Positions 24,355 to 33,672 of a DNA stretch of 64,000 nucleotides are shown here, piece by piece. The stretch covers positions 1 through 64,000 of the forward strand of contig NZ_QWGE01000005.1 of assembly GCF_003576375.1 (NCBI RefSeq). The letters are read 5' to 3'. How positions within the stretch are numbered: position 1 is the first letter of the stretch; each line of letters starts with the position of its first letter. This DNA comes from Pontibacter oryzae (GTDB lineage Bacteria > Bacteroidota > Bacteroidia > Cytophagales > Hymenobacteraceae). The notes under the pieces were generated by a model. The model had not been told where the DNA came from. It made no database searches and saw nothing but the letters and a program-made list of their open reading frames with translations. Both the position numbers and the translations under genes were made by a program.

Positions 24355-25422
24355 CTAAATAGTTATCTCACCGCGCAGGTTCTGTTGCAGCAACCCAATT
24401 CGCTCCTGGTGGCTTATACTCTGGCCCAGCACAAACATTAGTTTAGAAATGGCAGCTTCTGTGGTGATGTCGGCTCCGCCAATAACCCCCATGTTTAGTA
24501 AGTACTTGCTTGTTTCATAGCGCCCTTGGTCCACGCGGCCTTCATCGCACTGCGATACGTTTAACACCAACACTTCCCTGGAAACAGCCTCTTTTAAAAG
24601 CTCCAGAAACCACGGCATAGTAGGCGCATTTCCTGAGCCGAATGTTTCCAGCACAAGCCCTTTCAGGTCCGGGGCCTGCAGTATGCTGCGTACAACTGCC
24701 GGCGTTATCCCCGGGAAAAGCTTCAGGATGGCCACATTGTCGTTTAGCACATGGTGCACTTTAAATGGCAGCTGGCTTGGTGGCAGAATGTTCTCGTAGC
24801 TATACTCTATGTCGATGCCGGTTTCTGCAAGCGGCGGGTAGTTATCAGACTTAAAGGCATCGAAATGACTGCTCTCCACCTTTGTGGAGCGGTTACCGCG
24901 CAGTAGCAGGTTACGGAAGTAGATGCATACCTCGGGCACAACGCTCTGGCCGTTGCGCTTGGTGGCGGCAATCTGCAAAGCCGTGATCAGGTTCTCGCGG
25001 GCATCCGTCCGGATACGGCCTATTGGCACCTGCGCTCCCGTAAAAATAACCGGCTTTTGCAGGTTTTCCAGCAAGTAACTCATCGCGGAGGCAGAATAGG
25101 CCATGGTGTCGGTGCCATGCAGCACCACAAAGCCGTCATACTTCGCATAGTTATCCTCAATCAGACGGGCCAGCATCAGCCAGTCCTGCACCGATACATT
25201 CGATGAATCTATGGCGGGCTCAATGTTAAGCACCGTAACCAGGTAGTTAAACTGCCGAAGCTCGGGCACGTGGTCCAGAATCTGGGAAAAATTAAAAGGC
25301 ACCAGGTGCTTTTCCTTCTCATCAAACACCATCCCTACGGTGCCACCGGTGTAAATGATAAGTATGGATGCCTCCGGGTGCAGCGGCGCAGCGGTTTCTA
25401 TATCTACTTTTACAACATTCAT
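24355..25422 (-). CDS. ansA: Type I L-asparaginase
   Basis: A 355-residue cytoplasmic enzyme hydrolysing asparagine to aspartate and ammonia. The first catalytic Thr is in IIYTGGTVGM near residue 25, and the second in VLHGTDTMAYSASAM near 100, with Asp and the later Lys context intact. No signal peptide, unlike periplasmic type II enzymes. It begins 2 bases after the tatD-like gene and is certainly co-transcribed with it. Length matches AnsA of other Bacteroidota. Confidence 0.94.
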   Translation of the reverse strand: MNVVKVDIETAAPLHPEASILIIYTGGTVGMVFDEKEKHLVPFNFSQILDHVPELRQFNYLVTVLNIEPAIDSSNVSVQDWLMLARLIEDNYAKYDGFVVLHGTDTMAYSASAMSYLLENLQKPVIFTGAQVPIGRIRTDARENLITALQIAATKRNGQSVVPEVCIYFRNLLLRGNRSTKVESSHFDAFKSDNYPPLAETGIDIEYSYENILPPSQLPFKVHHVLNDNVAILKLFPGITPAVVRSILQAPDLKGLVLETFGSGNAPTMPWFLELLKEAVSREVLVLNVSQCDEGRVDQGRYETSKYLLNMGVIGGADITTEAAISKLMFVLGQSISHQERIGLLQQNLRGEITI

Positions 25423-25424
25423 TA

Positions 25425-26192
25425 CTACAGCTTAAAGAGGTTTTGGGCATTGGCCGTTGTTTTCTCTGCCACTTCCCGCAAGGGCTTTTGTAGCAGATCG
25501 GCCACTCGTTGCGCAATCAGGGGCAAGTATACCGGTTCGTTGCGTTTGCCCCGGTGCGGTGTGGGAGCAAGGTATGGGCAGTCAGTTTCCAGCACCAGGT
25601 CTTCCAGCTGCACGTGAGGCAGCACCTTGTCCAGGCCGCCGTTTTTAAAGGTTGCCACGCCGCCAATGCCCATCAGAAAGCCCAGCTCTTTTACTTTTCT
25701 GGCTTCCTCCGGAGTTCCGCTAAAGCAATGGAAAATGCCTTTGAGGGTACCATCCTGGGCAGCAGCTACAATCTCGTAGGCCTCGTTAAAGGAATCACGG
25801 GTATGCAACACGATGGGAAGCTGGTGCTTTTTGGCAAGTGCTACCTGCACGCGCAGCGCTTCCTGCTGCTGCGCCAGGAAAGACTTGTCCCAGTACAGGT
25901 CGATGCCGCACTCGCCAACCGCGGCAAACGTGCGCTTATCCAGCCATTCTTCCACCAGGTATAGCTCCCGCTCAAAATTCTTATCGACAGAAGTAGGGTG
26001 CAGCCCCATCATCGGAATACAGGAATCCGGGTACTTTACTTCTGCCTCTAGCATCGCATCGATAGACGTATGGTCGATGTTAGGCATGTATATTTTGCTA
26101 ACTCCCTCCTGCCGGGAACGCTCCACTGCCTCGGCGCGGTCAGCGTCAAACTTTTCAGAATATATATGTGCGTGAGAATCAATCAGGTTCAT
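25425..26192 (-). CDS. TatD family metal-dependent hydrolase
   Basis: A 255-residue TIM-barrel DNase/hydrolase. Metal ligands are visible in order: DSHAHI near residue 5, GECGID near 92, VLHTRD near 128, IFHCFSG near 153 and ETDCPYLAPTPHRGKRNEP near 203. TatD proteins have 3'-5' exonuclease activity in DNA repair and quality control. It is the first gene of the tatD-ansA pair. Confidence 0.94.
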   Translation of the reverse strand: MNLIDSHAHIYSEKFDADRAEAVERSRQEGVSKIYMPNIDHTSIDAMLEAEVKYPDSCIPMMGLHPTSVDKNFERELYLVEEWLDKRTFAAVGECGIDLYWDKSFLAQQQEALRVQVALAKKHQLPIVLHTRDSFNEAYEIVAAAQDGTLKGIFHCFSGTPEEARKVKELGFLMGIGGVATFKNGGLDKVLPHVQLEDLVLETDCPYLAPTPHRGKRNEPVYLPLIAQRVADLLQKPLREVAEKTTANAQNLFKL

Positions 26193-26269
26193 GCTACTAT
26201 TATTTAATTACCACAGCCCAAGTAAGCCATAGCAATGGTACACTCGTTTAAAAACCGCAAGTTAGGAAG

Positions 26270-26448
26270 AATTGCTGGTTGATGGTTGCTGATTGTTAAT
26301 TGTTGAATGGCTGGATGGTTTAGTTGCTACAAAGTTAAATGGCTAAACTGTCATACCAGCCAAAATCAACTTTCTCCCCCCCCAACCTTCTAACCTTCTA
26401 AATTCTTAACTCCCCAACTTTCAACCTCCTAAACTCTCTAACTCTCTA
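26270..26448. repeat. Low-complexity G/T-rich then C/T-rich intergenic tract
   Basis: The left half is G/T-rich (GATGGTTGCTGATTGTTAATT type) and the right half is C/T/A-rich (AACCTTCTAACCTTCTAAA, then CTCTCTAACTCTCTAA) up to the stop of the glycosyltransferase gene. A similar C/T tract lies at 49362-49405, also just after the stop of a minus-strand gene. It looks like a dispersed simple-sequence family. Confidence 0.6.
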
Positions 26449-27537
26449 ATATTTTCTTCCTTTCCATACGGTTTTGAGCGGCAGGAAGAAGTATAGGATT
26501 AGGATGATGGAGGAAACGATGAGGTATACTTCGAAGAGCGGGTACATGAACCAGCGCACTTGGCGGCCAAGCCGGCGCAGGCAAGTATAAAGGTAAAGGC
26601 TTTGCAGGAGCAGTTTAAAGGCAAAGATAGCCAGCATAGCGCCTACCGAAGTATATGTAAAAAACGGGAGCAACACCGGGTAGTAAGCCGAATGAAGTAT
26701 AAAAATGATAGCCATGTAAAACGGCAGGTGCATAGAGCCGCGCATCCAGCGTTTGCGCTGGTGCAGGTATAATGTAAACGTGGCAGCCGGTGTGGAGAGG
26801 GCAAGCACTTCGGATGCGTAGACGTTCCTGAACTGCCAGCCATACTTCAGCACCTCGTTAAAAATCGCAATGTCCTCCGTGATCGTGAAATCTATACTTT
26901 CGAAGCCTCCGGTTTGCCAGTATGCCTCGCGGCGCAGCAGCATGTTGTTACCCATAGCGGTTACAGGCAACCCTAGGTCCGATACAACCTGCATTAGCCC
27001 TAAGGCATACAGCCAGTCCATGGCCTGCAGCCTAGCAAACAGTGTGTTTCCGGTTATGGTGGTGATGCCCGTTACCACGCCAACCTTGGGGGTAAGTGCG
27101 CCCAACATGGCCTTTACCCAGCGTGGTGGCACGGCTATATCGGCATCGGTATAAAAGAAGTAGTCTGTGGACGCCAATTTGGCTAGGTGCGCCAGCACGT
27201 TGGCTTTACCTTTGGCCTTGCCTAAGGTATGGGTAATGCTGATGCAGGTATAGTTTGGCTTACCATTTATAAAGCAATCAATCACAGCCCGCGTGTTATC
27301 CGTGGAGGCATCATCGCCTATCAAAACCTCTACCTTATCTTTTGGGTAATCCAGCGCCTCAATGGCCTGCAGGCACCGCAAAATAGTACGCTCTTCGTTT
27401 CGGGCGGCTATAAGTATGCTGATGCGTGGCAGGGTTTTGGGCTCTGAGGTATAGCGCTTGCGGTTAAAAAGCAGCAGTCCCAGCAAAGCTAGGAACAGGC
27501 AGAAGTAAAGAATAAAATAGGCTACCGATATGATCAT
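26446..27537 (-). CDS. Family 2 glycosyltransferase, membrane-bound
   Basis: A 363-residue protein: an N-terminal helix (1-22), a GT-A domain (about 38-250) and two or three C-terminal helices. Motifs are ISILIAARNEERTILRCL, the DDASTDNT nucleotide site, the DADIAVPP metal site, a TEDIAIF acceptor motif and QRKRWMRGS (the QxxRW of processive enzymes). It probably builds a surface polysaccharide or glycolipid. It overlaps the deacetylase gene by 4 bases, so the pair may make and modify one glycan. Confidence 0.93.
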   Translation of the reverse strand: MIISVAYFILYFCLFLALLGLLLFNRKRYTSEPKTLPRISILIAARNEERTILRCLQAIEALDYPKDKVEVLIGDDASTDNTRAVIDCFINGKPNYTCISITHTLGKAKGKANVLAHLAKLASTDYFFYTDADIAVPPRWVKAMLGALTPKVGVVTGITTITGNTLFARLQAMDWLYALGLMQVVSDLGLPVTAMGNNMLLRREAYWQTGGFESIDFTITEDIAIFNEVLKYGWQFRNVYASEVLALSTPAATFTLYLHQRKRWMRGSMHLPFYMAIIFILHSAYYPVLLPFFTYTSVGAMLAIFAFKLLLQSLYLYTCLRRLGRQVRWFMYPLFEVYLIVSSIILILYFFLPLKTVWKGRKY

Positions 27538-28166
27538 AAAGACTCGAACATATAGCCTTGCTGCGCAAAATGGTCCAAATAGCGTGGCAGAACATACATC
27601 ATGTTTCGTTTAGCTTTCAGGCTGTCGTGGAATACGATGATGCTGCCGCTTTGGGTACTTTCTATACTTTTCCGTAGGCACTTTTCCGGCCCTAGCGACT
27701 GGTCGTAGTCGTTGGTGAGTACGTCCCACATGATCAGCTCATAGGTGGCGCGCAGCTGGCTGGCCTGTGCCTTACTGATGCGGCCATACGGTGGGCGGAA
27801 TAAATTTGAAAAGCTTTGTTGCAGCTTATCCAGTTCTTTCTGGCACTGCGCTGTGTTCTGCACGTAGGTTGCCAAAGGTGTTTGCCACCCTTTGAGATGG
27901 TTATAGGTATGGTTAGCCAGTAAATGCCCTGCCTGCATTACCTGCATTGCCACCTCCGGGTGCTTCCTTAAATTTTCGCCTACGCAGAAAAATGTTGCCT
28001 TGGCATTATACTTTGCCAATTGGTCCACTACCCAGGGCGTTACCTCCGGAATCGGGCCATCATCAAACGTAATATAGAGTACTTTCTGATCCTTCACCTC
28101 GCGGTGCCAGGTATAGCCGGGCAATAGCTTTTTCAGAAGCCAGGGAGTTTTGTAAAGGCGGATCAA
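27534..28166 (-). CDS. Polysaccharide deacetylase (NodB-type)
   Basis: A 210-residue carbohydrate esterase 4 domain. Visible motifs are TFDDGPIPEVTPWV (motif 1, Asp-Asp), LLANHTYNHLKGW (metal-binding H-x3-H), FRPPYGR and a late IIVFHDSLK. It removes N-acetyl groups from glycans. There is no clear signal peptide, although a basic start precedes a weak hydrophobic stretch. It overlaps the following glycosyltransferase by 4 bases (ATGA-type). Confidence 0.92.
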   Translation of the reverse strand: MIRLYKTPWLLKKLLPGYTWHREVKDQKVLYITFDDGPIPEVTPWVVDQLAKYNAKATFFCVGENLRKHPEVAMQVMQAGHLLANHTYNHLKGWQTPLATYVQNTAQCQKELDKLQQSFSNLFRPPYGRISKAQASQLRATYELIMWDVLTNDYDQSLGPEKCLRKSIESTQSGSIIVFHDSLKAKRNMMYVLPRYLDHFAQQGYMFESL

Positions 28167-28272
28167 GGTACTTGCTGCTGGTTAAGTTGACTTTTGCTTT
28201 CTGGAATGGAGGGATCGCTTCTCAATAAGCTGAATTAATCATGTGGCAATTCAGCCAATCAACGATTTATGA

Positions 28273-29496
28273 TCACTTAAACCGGCAGGAGAGCAGAGTA
28301 ATGTCATCGTTGAAGTTGGCTTCCTCGTTATATAGATTGATTTCGCGGAGCAATTGCAAGTGCAGCATTTTAGAGCTCAGGAAGCGGTTACGCTTCAGGA
28401 ACTCCACTGTGCCCTCAATACCAAACTCAGCCTCGTCCTCGTCAAACACCTCGGTCAGGCCATCTGTGTAGCACAGCACAATAGATTGCTCCGGCACATC
28501 CACTTTGCCCACATTCATAAACGGCAGCACATCAAATACGCCTAGCATGGTACAACCATCGTTCAGGAGTTGGTGCGTATTATCCTGGTGAAGAAGTATA
28601 GGCGCGTTATGGCCAGCATTTACATAGTTCAGCTCGCGGGTGCGGCGGTTGTAAATGGCTACAAACGTAGTGATAAATTTTTCAGCGATCGCATTACGGT
28701 AAATCAGGTTGTTCAGCTCCGATACCACGGTGCTCAGGTCTGAGTTTTGGCGAAGTATGGTGCGCAAGCCTGCCTGGAAATTGGACATGAGTAGCGAGGC
28801 CGGCACACCCTTTCCAGACACATCGGCTACGCAGAACAGAAACCGGTCGGCATCTATCTCGATAAAATCGTAATAGTCGCCGCCAATGGATGAGTGCGGA
28901 ATATAGCTGGCATGTATGGCCACATCCTTATCGTTAGGCAGGCTCTTCGGGAATAGCATGGATTGTACTTCACGGGCAATCTCAATCTCCCGACGAATAG
29001 ATTCCTGCACCAGTCTTTGGCGTGCCATTCGGTGGTTTTCGATGGCAACCAGCATAATGTTACTCACTGTCTGCACAAAGTTCAGCGCTTCCAGGTTATT
29101 ATAGTATGGCTGGATTTTGCCAATCAGCACGAAGGCCAGTACCTTACCATTATGCAGGATAGGGATAACAATATCAAAGCAACGCCATTTCTTCTCTACC
29201 TGCAACTTCGACATCTTGGTGATTTCCTTAACGGCCTGGATTTGCTCGGGCAATACCTGCTTCGTGAAGTCCAGATCAGAGCCGGCGCATACTTTGCACT
29301 GCCACTTTTCATCGTGCACAAACAAGGTGAGTCGGCTAATCTGCAACTGAGCAAGTAGGGTAAATCTGTATATTTTGTACAATGCGCCCTCCGGCAGGTT
29401 ATCGTTAATTGCTTGCGTAATTTCAAGCAATGCCGATAACTCCAGCTTCTTTAGGTTAAGCTCCTGCTGTGGGTTTGGTACAATTATATCGGGCAT
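28273..29496 (-). CDS. SpoIIE-type PP2C serine phosphatase with GAF-like sensor
   Basis: A 407-residue cytoplasmic protein. The N-terminal 180 residues resemble a GAF domain with an LLEITQAINDNLPEGALYKI start. A helical linker (VQESIRREIEIAREVQSMLFP) leads to the RsbU/SpoIIE phosphatase domain (about 205-407). That domain has GGDYYDF, ADVSGKGVPASLLM, YVNAGHNAP and LCYTDGLTEVFD. It would dephosphorylate an anti-sigma antagonist or similar partner in a partner-switching cascade; no partner is adjacent. Single gene. Confidence 0.92.
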   Translation of the reverse strand: MPDIIVPNPQQELNLKKLELSALLEITQAINDNLPEGALYKIYRFTLLAQLQISRLTLFVHDEKWQCKVCAGSDLDFTKQVLPEQIQAVKEITKMSKLQVEKKWRCFDIVIPILHNGKVLAFVLIGKIQPYYNNLEALNFVQTVSNIMLVAIENHRMARQRLVQESIRREIEIAREVQSMLFPKSLPNDKDVAIHASYIPHSSIGGDYYDFIEIDADRFLFCVADVSGKGVPASLLMSNFQAGLRTILRQNSDLSTVVSELNNLIYRNAIAEKFITTFVAIYNRRTRELNYVNAGHNAPILLHQDNTHQLLNDGCTMLGVFDVLPFMNVGKVDVPEQSIVLCYTDGLTEVFDEDEAEFGIEGTVEFLKRNRFLSSKMLHLQLLREINLYNEEANFNDDITLLSCRFK

Positions 29497-30005
29497 TGGG
29501 TTCGGGGTTTTTAGATCGGTCTATACAATGTGAGCCATCTTACCTACTGTTGCGCTTTGCCGGTTAAGGCATATGCAGCTATAAGGTAAAACTACTAAAA
29601 AAAGCTAAAATTCGGCATCCTTCCCCCAGGAAACCTACATTTGCTGCCTTTAATTTCACCTTATTTTAAACCAGTTCAGTTTTAAAGTAGTTTGGTTTAG
29701 TTTTAGGCAGAAATGCTATTCAAGTAGTGGCAATAACGATAAATAAAGTCCGGTTGTTTAGTAAAATAAATTTATTTCTCTAATAGCCTGTAAGCTTACC
29801 ACTTTCTTGTTGAAACTTATATTTTAAGCCATGCAACAGGAAAACCGAGCACATGAAAGTAGTGTTATTAGGCTTGCCGGCTACTAGACCTAGTTTAACT
29901 TTTCAGCCTTTGCAACACAAAAGCAGTTTCAATGTTTCAAGGACTCTATTAAACGCCTGATAATCAAATAAAAAAAGATGTTATCGCAAGAAACACTTTA
30001 TTGCG
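29497..30005. other. 509-base intergenic region
   Basis: No gene seen. It is AT-rich with repeated AGTTTTAAAGTAGTTTGG-like words near 29675-29710 but no ordered repeat array. It should hold the promoter of the phosphatase gene; I find only near matches to TAnnTTTG. Confidence 0.45.
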
Positions 30006-30263
30006 CTAGATGGAGTTGTGCACTACCAAACCGGCTTTAGTGGCTAGAAAAAAGTATTCCTGGCAATGTTTCCCAAAAGCTGACTTATCATACTCGTGCT
30101 CTGTGTCCTGGTCCGGGTACAGGATTTTAACATACCCACGCTGAATAAGTGACTGAAGGGCAGCACATAACTCCTCATCGTTTAAAGATAAGGTGCTTTT
30201 GAGATCGGGGTACGATGTTACGAAGTACAGCTCGTCCAATATGTCAAATTCATTGTCGCTCAT
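30006..30263 (-). CDS. Small conserved-looking protein, unknown function
   Basis: An 85-residue acidic soluble protein. I start at the ATG at 30263, which overlaps the stop of the glycosyltransferase (ATGA), rather than the longer open frame, which would overlap that gene by over 100 bases. The sequence DILDELYFVTSYPDLKSTLS...LCAALQSLIQRGYVKILYP looks like a small winged-helix fold. It ends with an AGLVVHNSI tail. It is third in the flippase-glycosyltransferase operon. Confidence 0.75.
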   Translation of the reverse strand: MSDNEFDILDELYFVTSYPDLKSTLSLNDEELCAALQSLIQRGYVKILYPDQDTEHEYDKSAFGKHCQEYFFLATKAGLVVHNSI

Positions 30264-31396
30264 GGTGTTCGGATAGTGCGGCCTTTCCAGCGATAGCGCC
30301 CTAAGAGGCCGTATATCCCTGTAAAAACCACGTATGGTATGTATACAAACTGAAGAGGCAGCACATACCATAGGTAATCTGGGCGCCTCATAAAGCTCAA
30401 TATCAGTTTTAAAAATAAATAATCGACAGCAAATTTTATAGCATAGGCTGCTAAAAACATCCCAACCGGCAGGTTACCCGTTAAAACAAGCGGAATAGCC
30501 AGGAATAAAAGGAAGTTTATAAGGAACACGCATAGGGCAACCAACTGAACGCCTGCATTCTGATAACTTTTCCATTTGCTGGCCCACCGTACCCGCTGCT
30601 GTATAAAAGAAACCAGCGTTTTACGTGCCTCCGTATAAACCATTGCTTTAGGGTTTTTAAGGAAGATAACCTTGCCCGGATACAACTTATCCACTTTGTG
30701 CAGCAGAAACTCATCATCACCGCTCGCGATTTGCTCGTTCCCTGAAAAGCCACCCACTTCCTCAAAGATGCGCTTTGTATACGCTAGGTTCGCCCCATTG
30801 CACATGTTTGGTTTCCCTATGGCAATAGATGCCCCCCCAATACCGATTAGGCTGGCAAATTCTACCAACTGCATGCGCTCGAAGTGTGTTAGCGTGGGGC
30901 TAAAGCACACCGGGCCGCTGATAAAGTATGGCTGCTCTGATTCATACAGAAATGCATAGCTGCGCAACCACTCCTCCCCTACCCTGCAGTCTCCGTCGGT
31001 AAACACGAGCAGCTCGCCTTTGGCCTGCGCCACGCCTAGCTGCACCGCTGCTTTTTTACCTTGCTGTTGAACATAATTATTTAACTGAATCAATCTAATG
31101 GGTAACCCTGCGCTGCTGCCATACTCCTGAACCAACGCAACTGTATCATCATCCGAATGATCATCCACAACCAATACCTCCAAGAGTTGCTTCGGATAAT
31201 TTTGGCGATCCAGGTCGTGGAGCAGGGCTTGAATGCGCCGTGCCTCGTTGCGCACAGGTATGATAACGGTAACGGAAGTATGCGGAAGAAAAGTAACCCG
31301 AACATCACTTTGCGGCATGCGCTGCCAGGCCCACCAGCGGTTCAGGATGATCCAGCTGTACCATAGCAGCGCGGCAAACAAAAGCCAGGTCATCAT
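30260..31396 (-). CDS. Family 2 glycosyltransferase
   Basis: A 378-residue protein with an N-terminal helix, a GT-A domain (about 40-270) and three C-terminal helices. Motifs are VTVIIPVRNEARRIQALL, VVDDHSDDDTVAL, FTDGDCRVGEEWL (metal site), SGDDEFLLHKV and QQRVRWASKWKSY (QxxRW). It resembles bacterial lipid or hydroxylated-chain glycosyltransferases. It overlaps both neighbours by 4 bases, so flippase, transferase and the small protein form one coupled operon. Confidence 0.93.
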   Translation of the reverse strand: MMTWLLFAALLWYSWIILNRWWAWQRMPQSDVRVTFLPHTSVTVIIPVRNEARRIQALLHDLDRQNYPKQLLEVLVVDDHSDDDTVALVQEYGSSAGLPIRLIQLNNYVQQQGKKAAVQLGVAQAKGELLVFTDGDCRVGEEWLRSYAFLYESEQPYFISGPVCFSPTLTHFERMQLVEFASLIGIGGASIAIGKPNMCNGANLAYTKRIFEEVGGFSGNEQIASGDDEFLLHKVDKLYPGKVIFLKNPKAMVYTEARKTLVSFIQQRVRWASKWKSYQNAGVQLVALCVFLINFLLFLAIPLVLTGNLPVGMFLAAYAIKFAVDYLFLKLILSFMRRPDYLWYVLPLQFVYIPYVVFTGIYGLLGRYRWKGRTIRTP

Positions 31397-32382
31397 ACCT
31401 TCACTCCTTTCCGGGCAAGCCGCAGGCGCAGCACAAAGTATAAACCAGCCGCACTAGGCACGGCAATGTTCAGCAGCCACAGACTTAGGCTGGCGCTAAG
31501 CACCTGCAGCCGCACCTGACCCAATAAACCAAACAAGTACATCGCCGATAGCTCCCGCACCCCCAAGTCTGACAAAAAGCTAACCGAGGGCACCACCGAT
31601 TTCAGGAAGAAAGTACCGGATACGCCGGCAAGGTATTGCACTGGGTTAAGCTGAACTTCAAAAAGTATGAGCAGAAGTATGAACTGCCCCAGAAACACTG
31701 CATATCGGCCTAAAGAAAGCCACAGCAGTTCTGAAATCTCGCTTGAAGTATAATTACCCATAACAGCGATATAGGGCACAAACCTGCGTAACGGTTTGAT
31801 AGCAGCAACCAAAGCCACAATTGCTTTAGCATGGTAGAGCAACAACAAAGCACCTGCGCAAAGCGCCAGTAAAAGGATAAACAAGCTTAAGCTAACCGCC
31901 GGGTACGCGGGCCAGCCAAACTGTAAGATAAAGTATAGCAAGCCGCCCGAGCCTGCCAGCACCGTAGCCACCAATTGGCAAAACCTACCGATGAAAATAG
32001 CGCCGATGGCTTCCAGGCGTTCCTTGTTTTTAAGCTCCAGTACGCGCCCTGCATAATCGCCCAGCCGGTTTGGAGTGATAAAGCCCAATGTAAGCCCAAC
32101 CATTACCGCCCGGTAGGCACGCAGAAACGAAATTGGTTCCAGCTTATGCCCCAGGCGCTGCCATTTGCGCGCCTCAAACGCCCAGTTTACAGGTATAAGT
32201 ATGGCCGAAAGTATAAATAAGTAACGATGCTGGCTTTGCACAGCTTTTCTCAGGATATCGGGCCAGCTTAACAGGGTATCTGGTGCGGTGCCGATTGCCT
32301 GGTATAGCAAAAATACCGTGAGCGCCACAGCTAGTAGCTTACCCAAAAGCAAAAGGAATCTTTTATGCAGGTTGATGTTCAA
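31393..32382 (-). CDS. Flippase-like membrane protein (LPG synthase TM / UPF0104 family)
   Basis: A 329-residue protein with about eight helices, including GLTLGFITPNRLGDYAGRV near residue 90 (the conserved Asn, Arg and Gly of the family) and FFLKSVVPSVSFLSDLGVRE near 258. Members move or transfer lipid-linked groups. The start is TTG at 32382; an in-frame TAA just upstream leaves no ATG option. It overlaps the glycosyltransferase by 4 bases and is divergent from ruvC with only 25 bases between starts. Confidence 0.85.
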   Translation of the reverse strand: MNINLHKRFLLLLGKLLAVALTVFLLYQAIGTAPDTLLSWPDILRKAVQSQHRYLFILSAILIPVNWAFEARKWQRLGHKLEPISFLRAYRAVMVGLTLGFITPNRLGDYAGRVLELKNKERLEAIGAIFIGRFCQLVATVLAGSGGLLYFILQFGWPAYPAVSLSLFILLLALCAGALLLLYHAKAIVALVAAIKPLRRFVPYIAVMGNYTSSEISELLWLSLGRYAVFLGQFILLLILFEVQLNPVQYLAGVSGTFFLKSVVPSVSFLSDLGVRELSAMYLFGLLGQVRLQVLSASLSLWLLNIAVPSAAGLYFVLRLRLARKGVKV

Positions 32383-32392
32383 GATAATGTCT

Positions 32393-32400
32393 TAATTTTG
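32393..32400 (+). promoter_or_regulatory. ruvC -7 box, almost no leader
   Basis: A perfect TAnnTTTG (TAATTTTG) ends at 32400 and the ruvC ATG is at 32408. With the usual start-site distance the message would begin within one or two bases of the ATG, so it is probably leaderless. Confidence 0.65.
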
Positions 32401-32407
32401 CACCTCT

Positions 32408-32980
32408 ATGGCTTACACTTCTGCACTTCCACCCCATAAACTCATTCTTGGCATTGACCCCGGCACACAAATTATGGGCTATGGCCTGATAGAAGTGACT
32501 GGTTCTAAGGTGCAAGTGCTGCAGTATGGCGTTATCCACCTGAAAAGCTACAGTAACCACGCCATCAAGTTAAAGAAAATATTTGACCGCATGATACAGC
32601 TCATCGATGAGTACCTGCCCGACGAGCTGGCCATCGAGTCACCTTTTTACGGCACCAACGTGCAAAGTATGCTGAAACTGGGCCGCGCGCAGGGTGTGGC
32701 CATTGCCGCCGCCCTCTCCCGCGACATTCCGTATGTGGAGTACGCCCCTAAGAAAATAAAGCAATCGATTACCGGCAACGGCAATGCCTCTAAAGAGCAG
32801 GTGGCCAGCATGCTGATGCAGATCCTGAAAATACAGGAAGCACCGAAGCTACTCGATGCTACGGATGCCTTGGGCGTTGCGCTCTGCCACCACTATCAAA
32901 AAGGAAACAACGCCAAGCAAGGCGGAAAATCTTGGAAGAGCTTCTTAACGGATAACCCGGACAGACTAGCAAGCAAGTAG
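32408..32980 (+). CDS. ruvC: Crossover junction endodeoxyribonuclease RuvC
   Basis: A 190-residue Holliday junction resolvase. It shows the RNase H-like fold with catalytic acids: [14 protein letters not shown] (Asp about residue 17), the [21 protein letters not shown] block (Glu about 76) and [14 protein letters not shown] (two Asp near 150). It works as a dimer with RuvAB to resolve recombination intermediates. There is no ruvA or ruvB beside it, as is common in Bacteroidota. Confidence 0.97.
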   Translation: MAYTSALPPHKLILGIDPGTQIMGYGLIEVTGSKVQVLQYGVIHLKSYSNHAIKLKKIFDRMIQLIDEYLPDELAIESPFYGTNVQSMLKLGRAQGVAIAAALSRDIPYVEYAPKKIKQSITGNGNASKEQVASMLMQILKIQEAPKLLDATDALGVALCHHYQKGNNAKQGGKSWKSFLTDNPDRLASK

Positions 32981-33211
32981 CATTTGCCTGAGCATACTTT
33001 TGTAAAGTATAGCCCTTCCGTTTTGGTGCAAGTCTATATTCTTGAAGGTTTTGTAATGCAGGTTTTGCAATCCGGCTGGCTCGAAAAGTCATACCTCTAT
33101 ACTTTGGAACCGTATTGATACAGTATTTATGCGTCAGTTGGGTTGAAGCCTTGCGGCAGATAGTTTGCCTTATGTATTGACAAAGTATAAGCAGGGCCCG
33201 CTGCTAAAAAA

Positions 33212-33243
33212 TAAAGAGCCGGCAAACTGGTTACCGGCTCTTC
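33212..33243. terminator. Bidirectional terminator between ruvC and the HIT gene
   Basis: Stem AAGAGCCGG / CCGGCTCTT with an 11-base loop, preceded by AAAAAATA. On the minus strand it lies just after the HIT gene, whose stop is near 33271. Confidence 0.7.
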
Positions 33244-33270
33244 TGAGTTCCTTTTATTTCCAGCGTATCT

Positions 33271-33669
33271 TTAGCTGTGGTATGCTTCTCGTATTTTAGC
33301 GGCTATTTCCTCAAACTCTTCCTTGCTAAACTTCTGCTTGTTAGCAAAATTCATGTCTTGCATGCTATTTAGCGGAATAAGGTGCACGTGCGCGTGCGGT
33401 ACTTCTATACCTACTACGGCCACTCCGATGCGCTTGCACGGGATAGATTTTTCGATGGCGGGGGCCACCTTTTTGGCAAAAGCCATCAGGCCCATGTATA
33501 GGTCGTCATCCAGGTCGAAGATATAGTCTACCTGCTGCTTCGGTATTACCAGCGTATGCCCTTTGGTGGTCGGGAAAACGTCCAGAAAGGCAAGAAAGCG
33601 ATCATCCTCTGCTATTTTATAAGCAGGGATCTCTCCATTTACAATCTTGGTGAATATCGAAGCTTCCAT
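33271..33669 (-). CDS. HIT family nucleotide hydrolase
   Basis: A 132-residue protein with the histidine triad HAHVHLIPL near residue 98 and the N-terminal SIFTKIVNGEIPAYKIAED of the HinT group. HinT enzymes hydrolyse AMP-lysine and other nucleoside phosphoramidates. It starts 3 bases after greA and must share its message, a pairing often seen in Bacteroidota. Confidence 0.95.
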   Translation of the reverse strand: MEASIFTKIVNGEIPAYKIAEDDRFLAFLDVFPTTKGHTLVIPKQQVDYIFDLDDDLYMGLMAFAKKVAPAIEKSIPCKRIGVAVVGIEVPHAHVHLIPLNSMQDMNFANKQKFSKEEFEEIAAKIREAYHS

Positions 33670-33672
33670 AGG

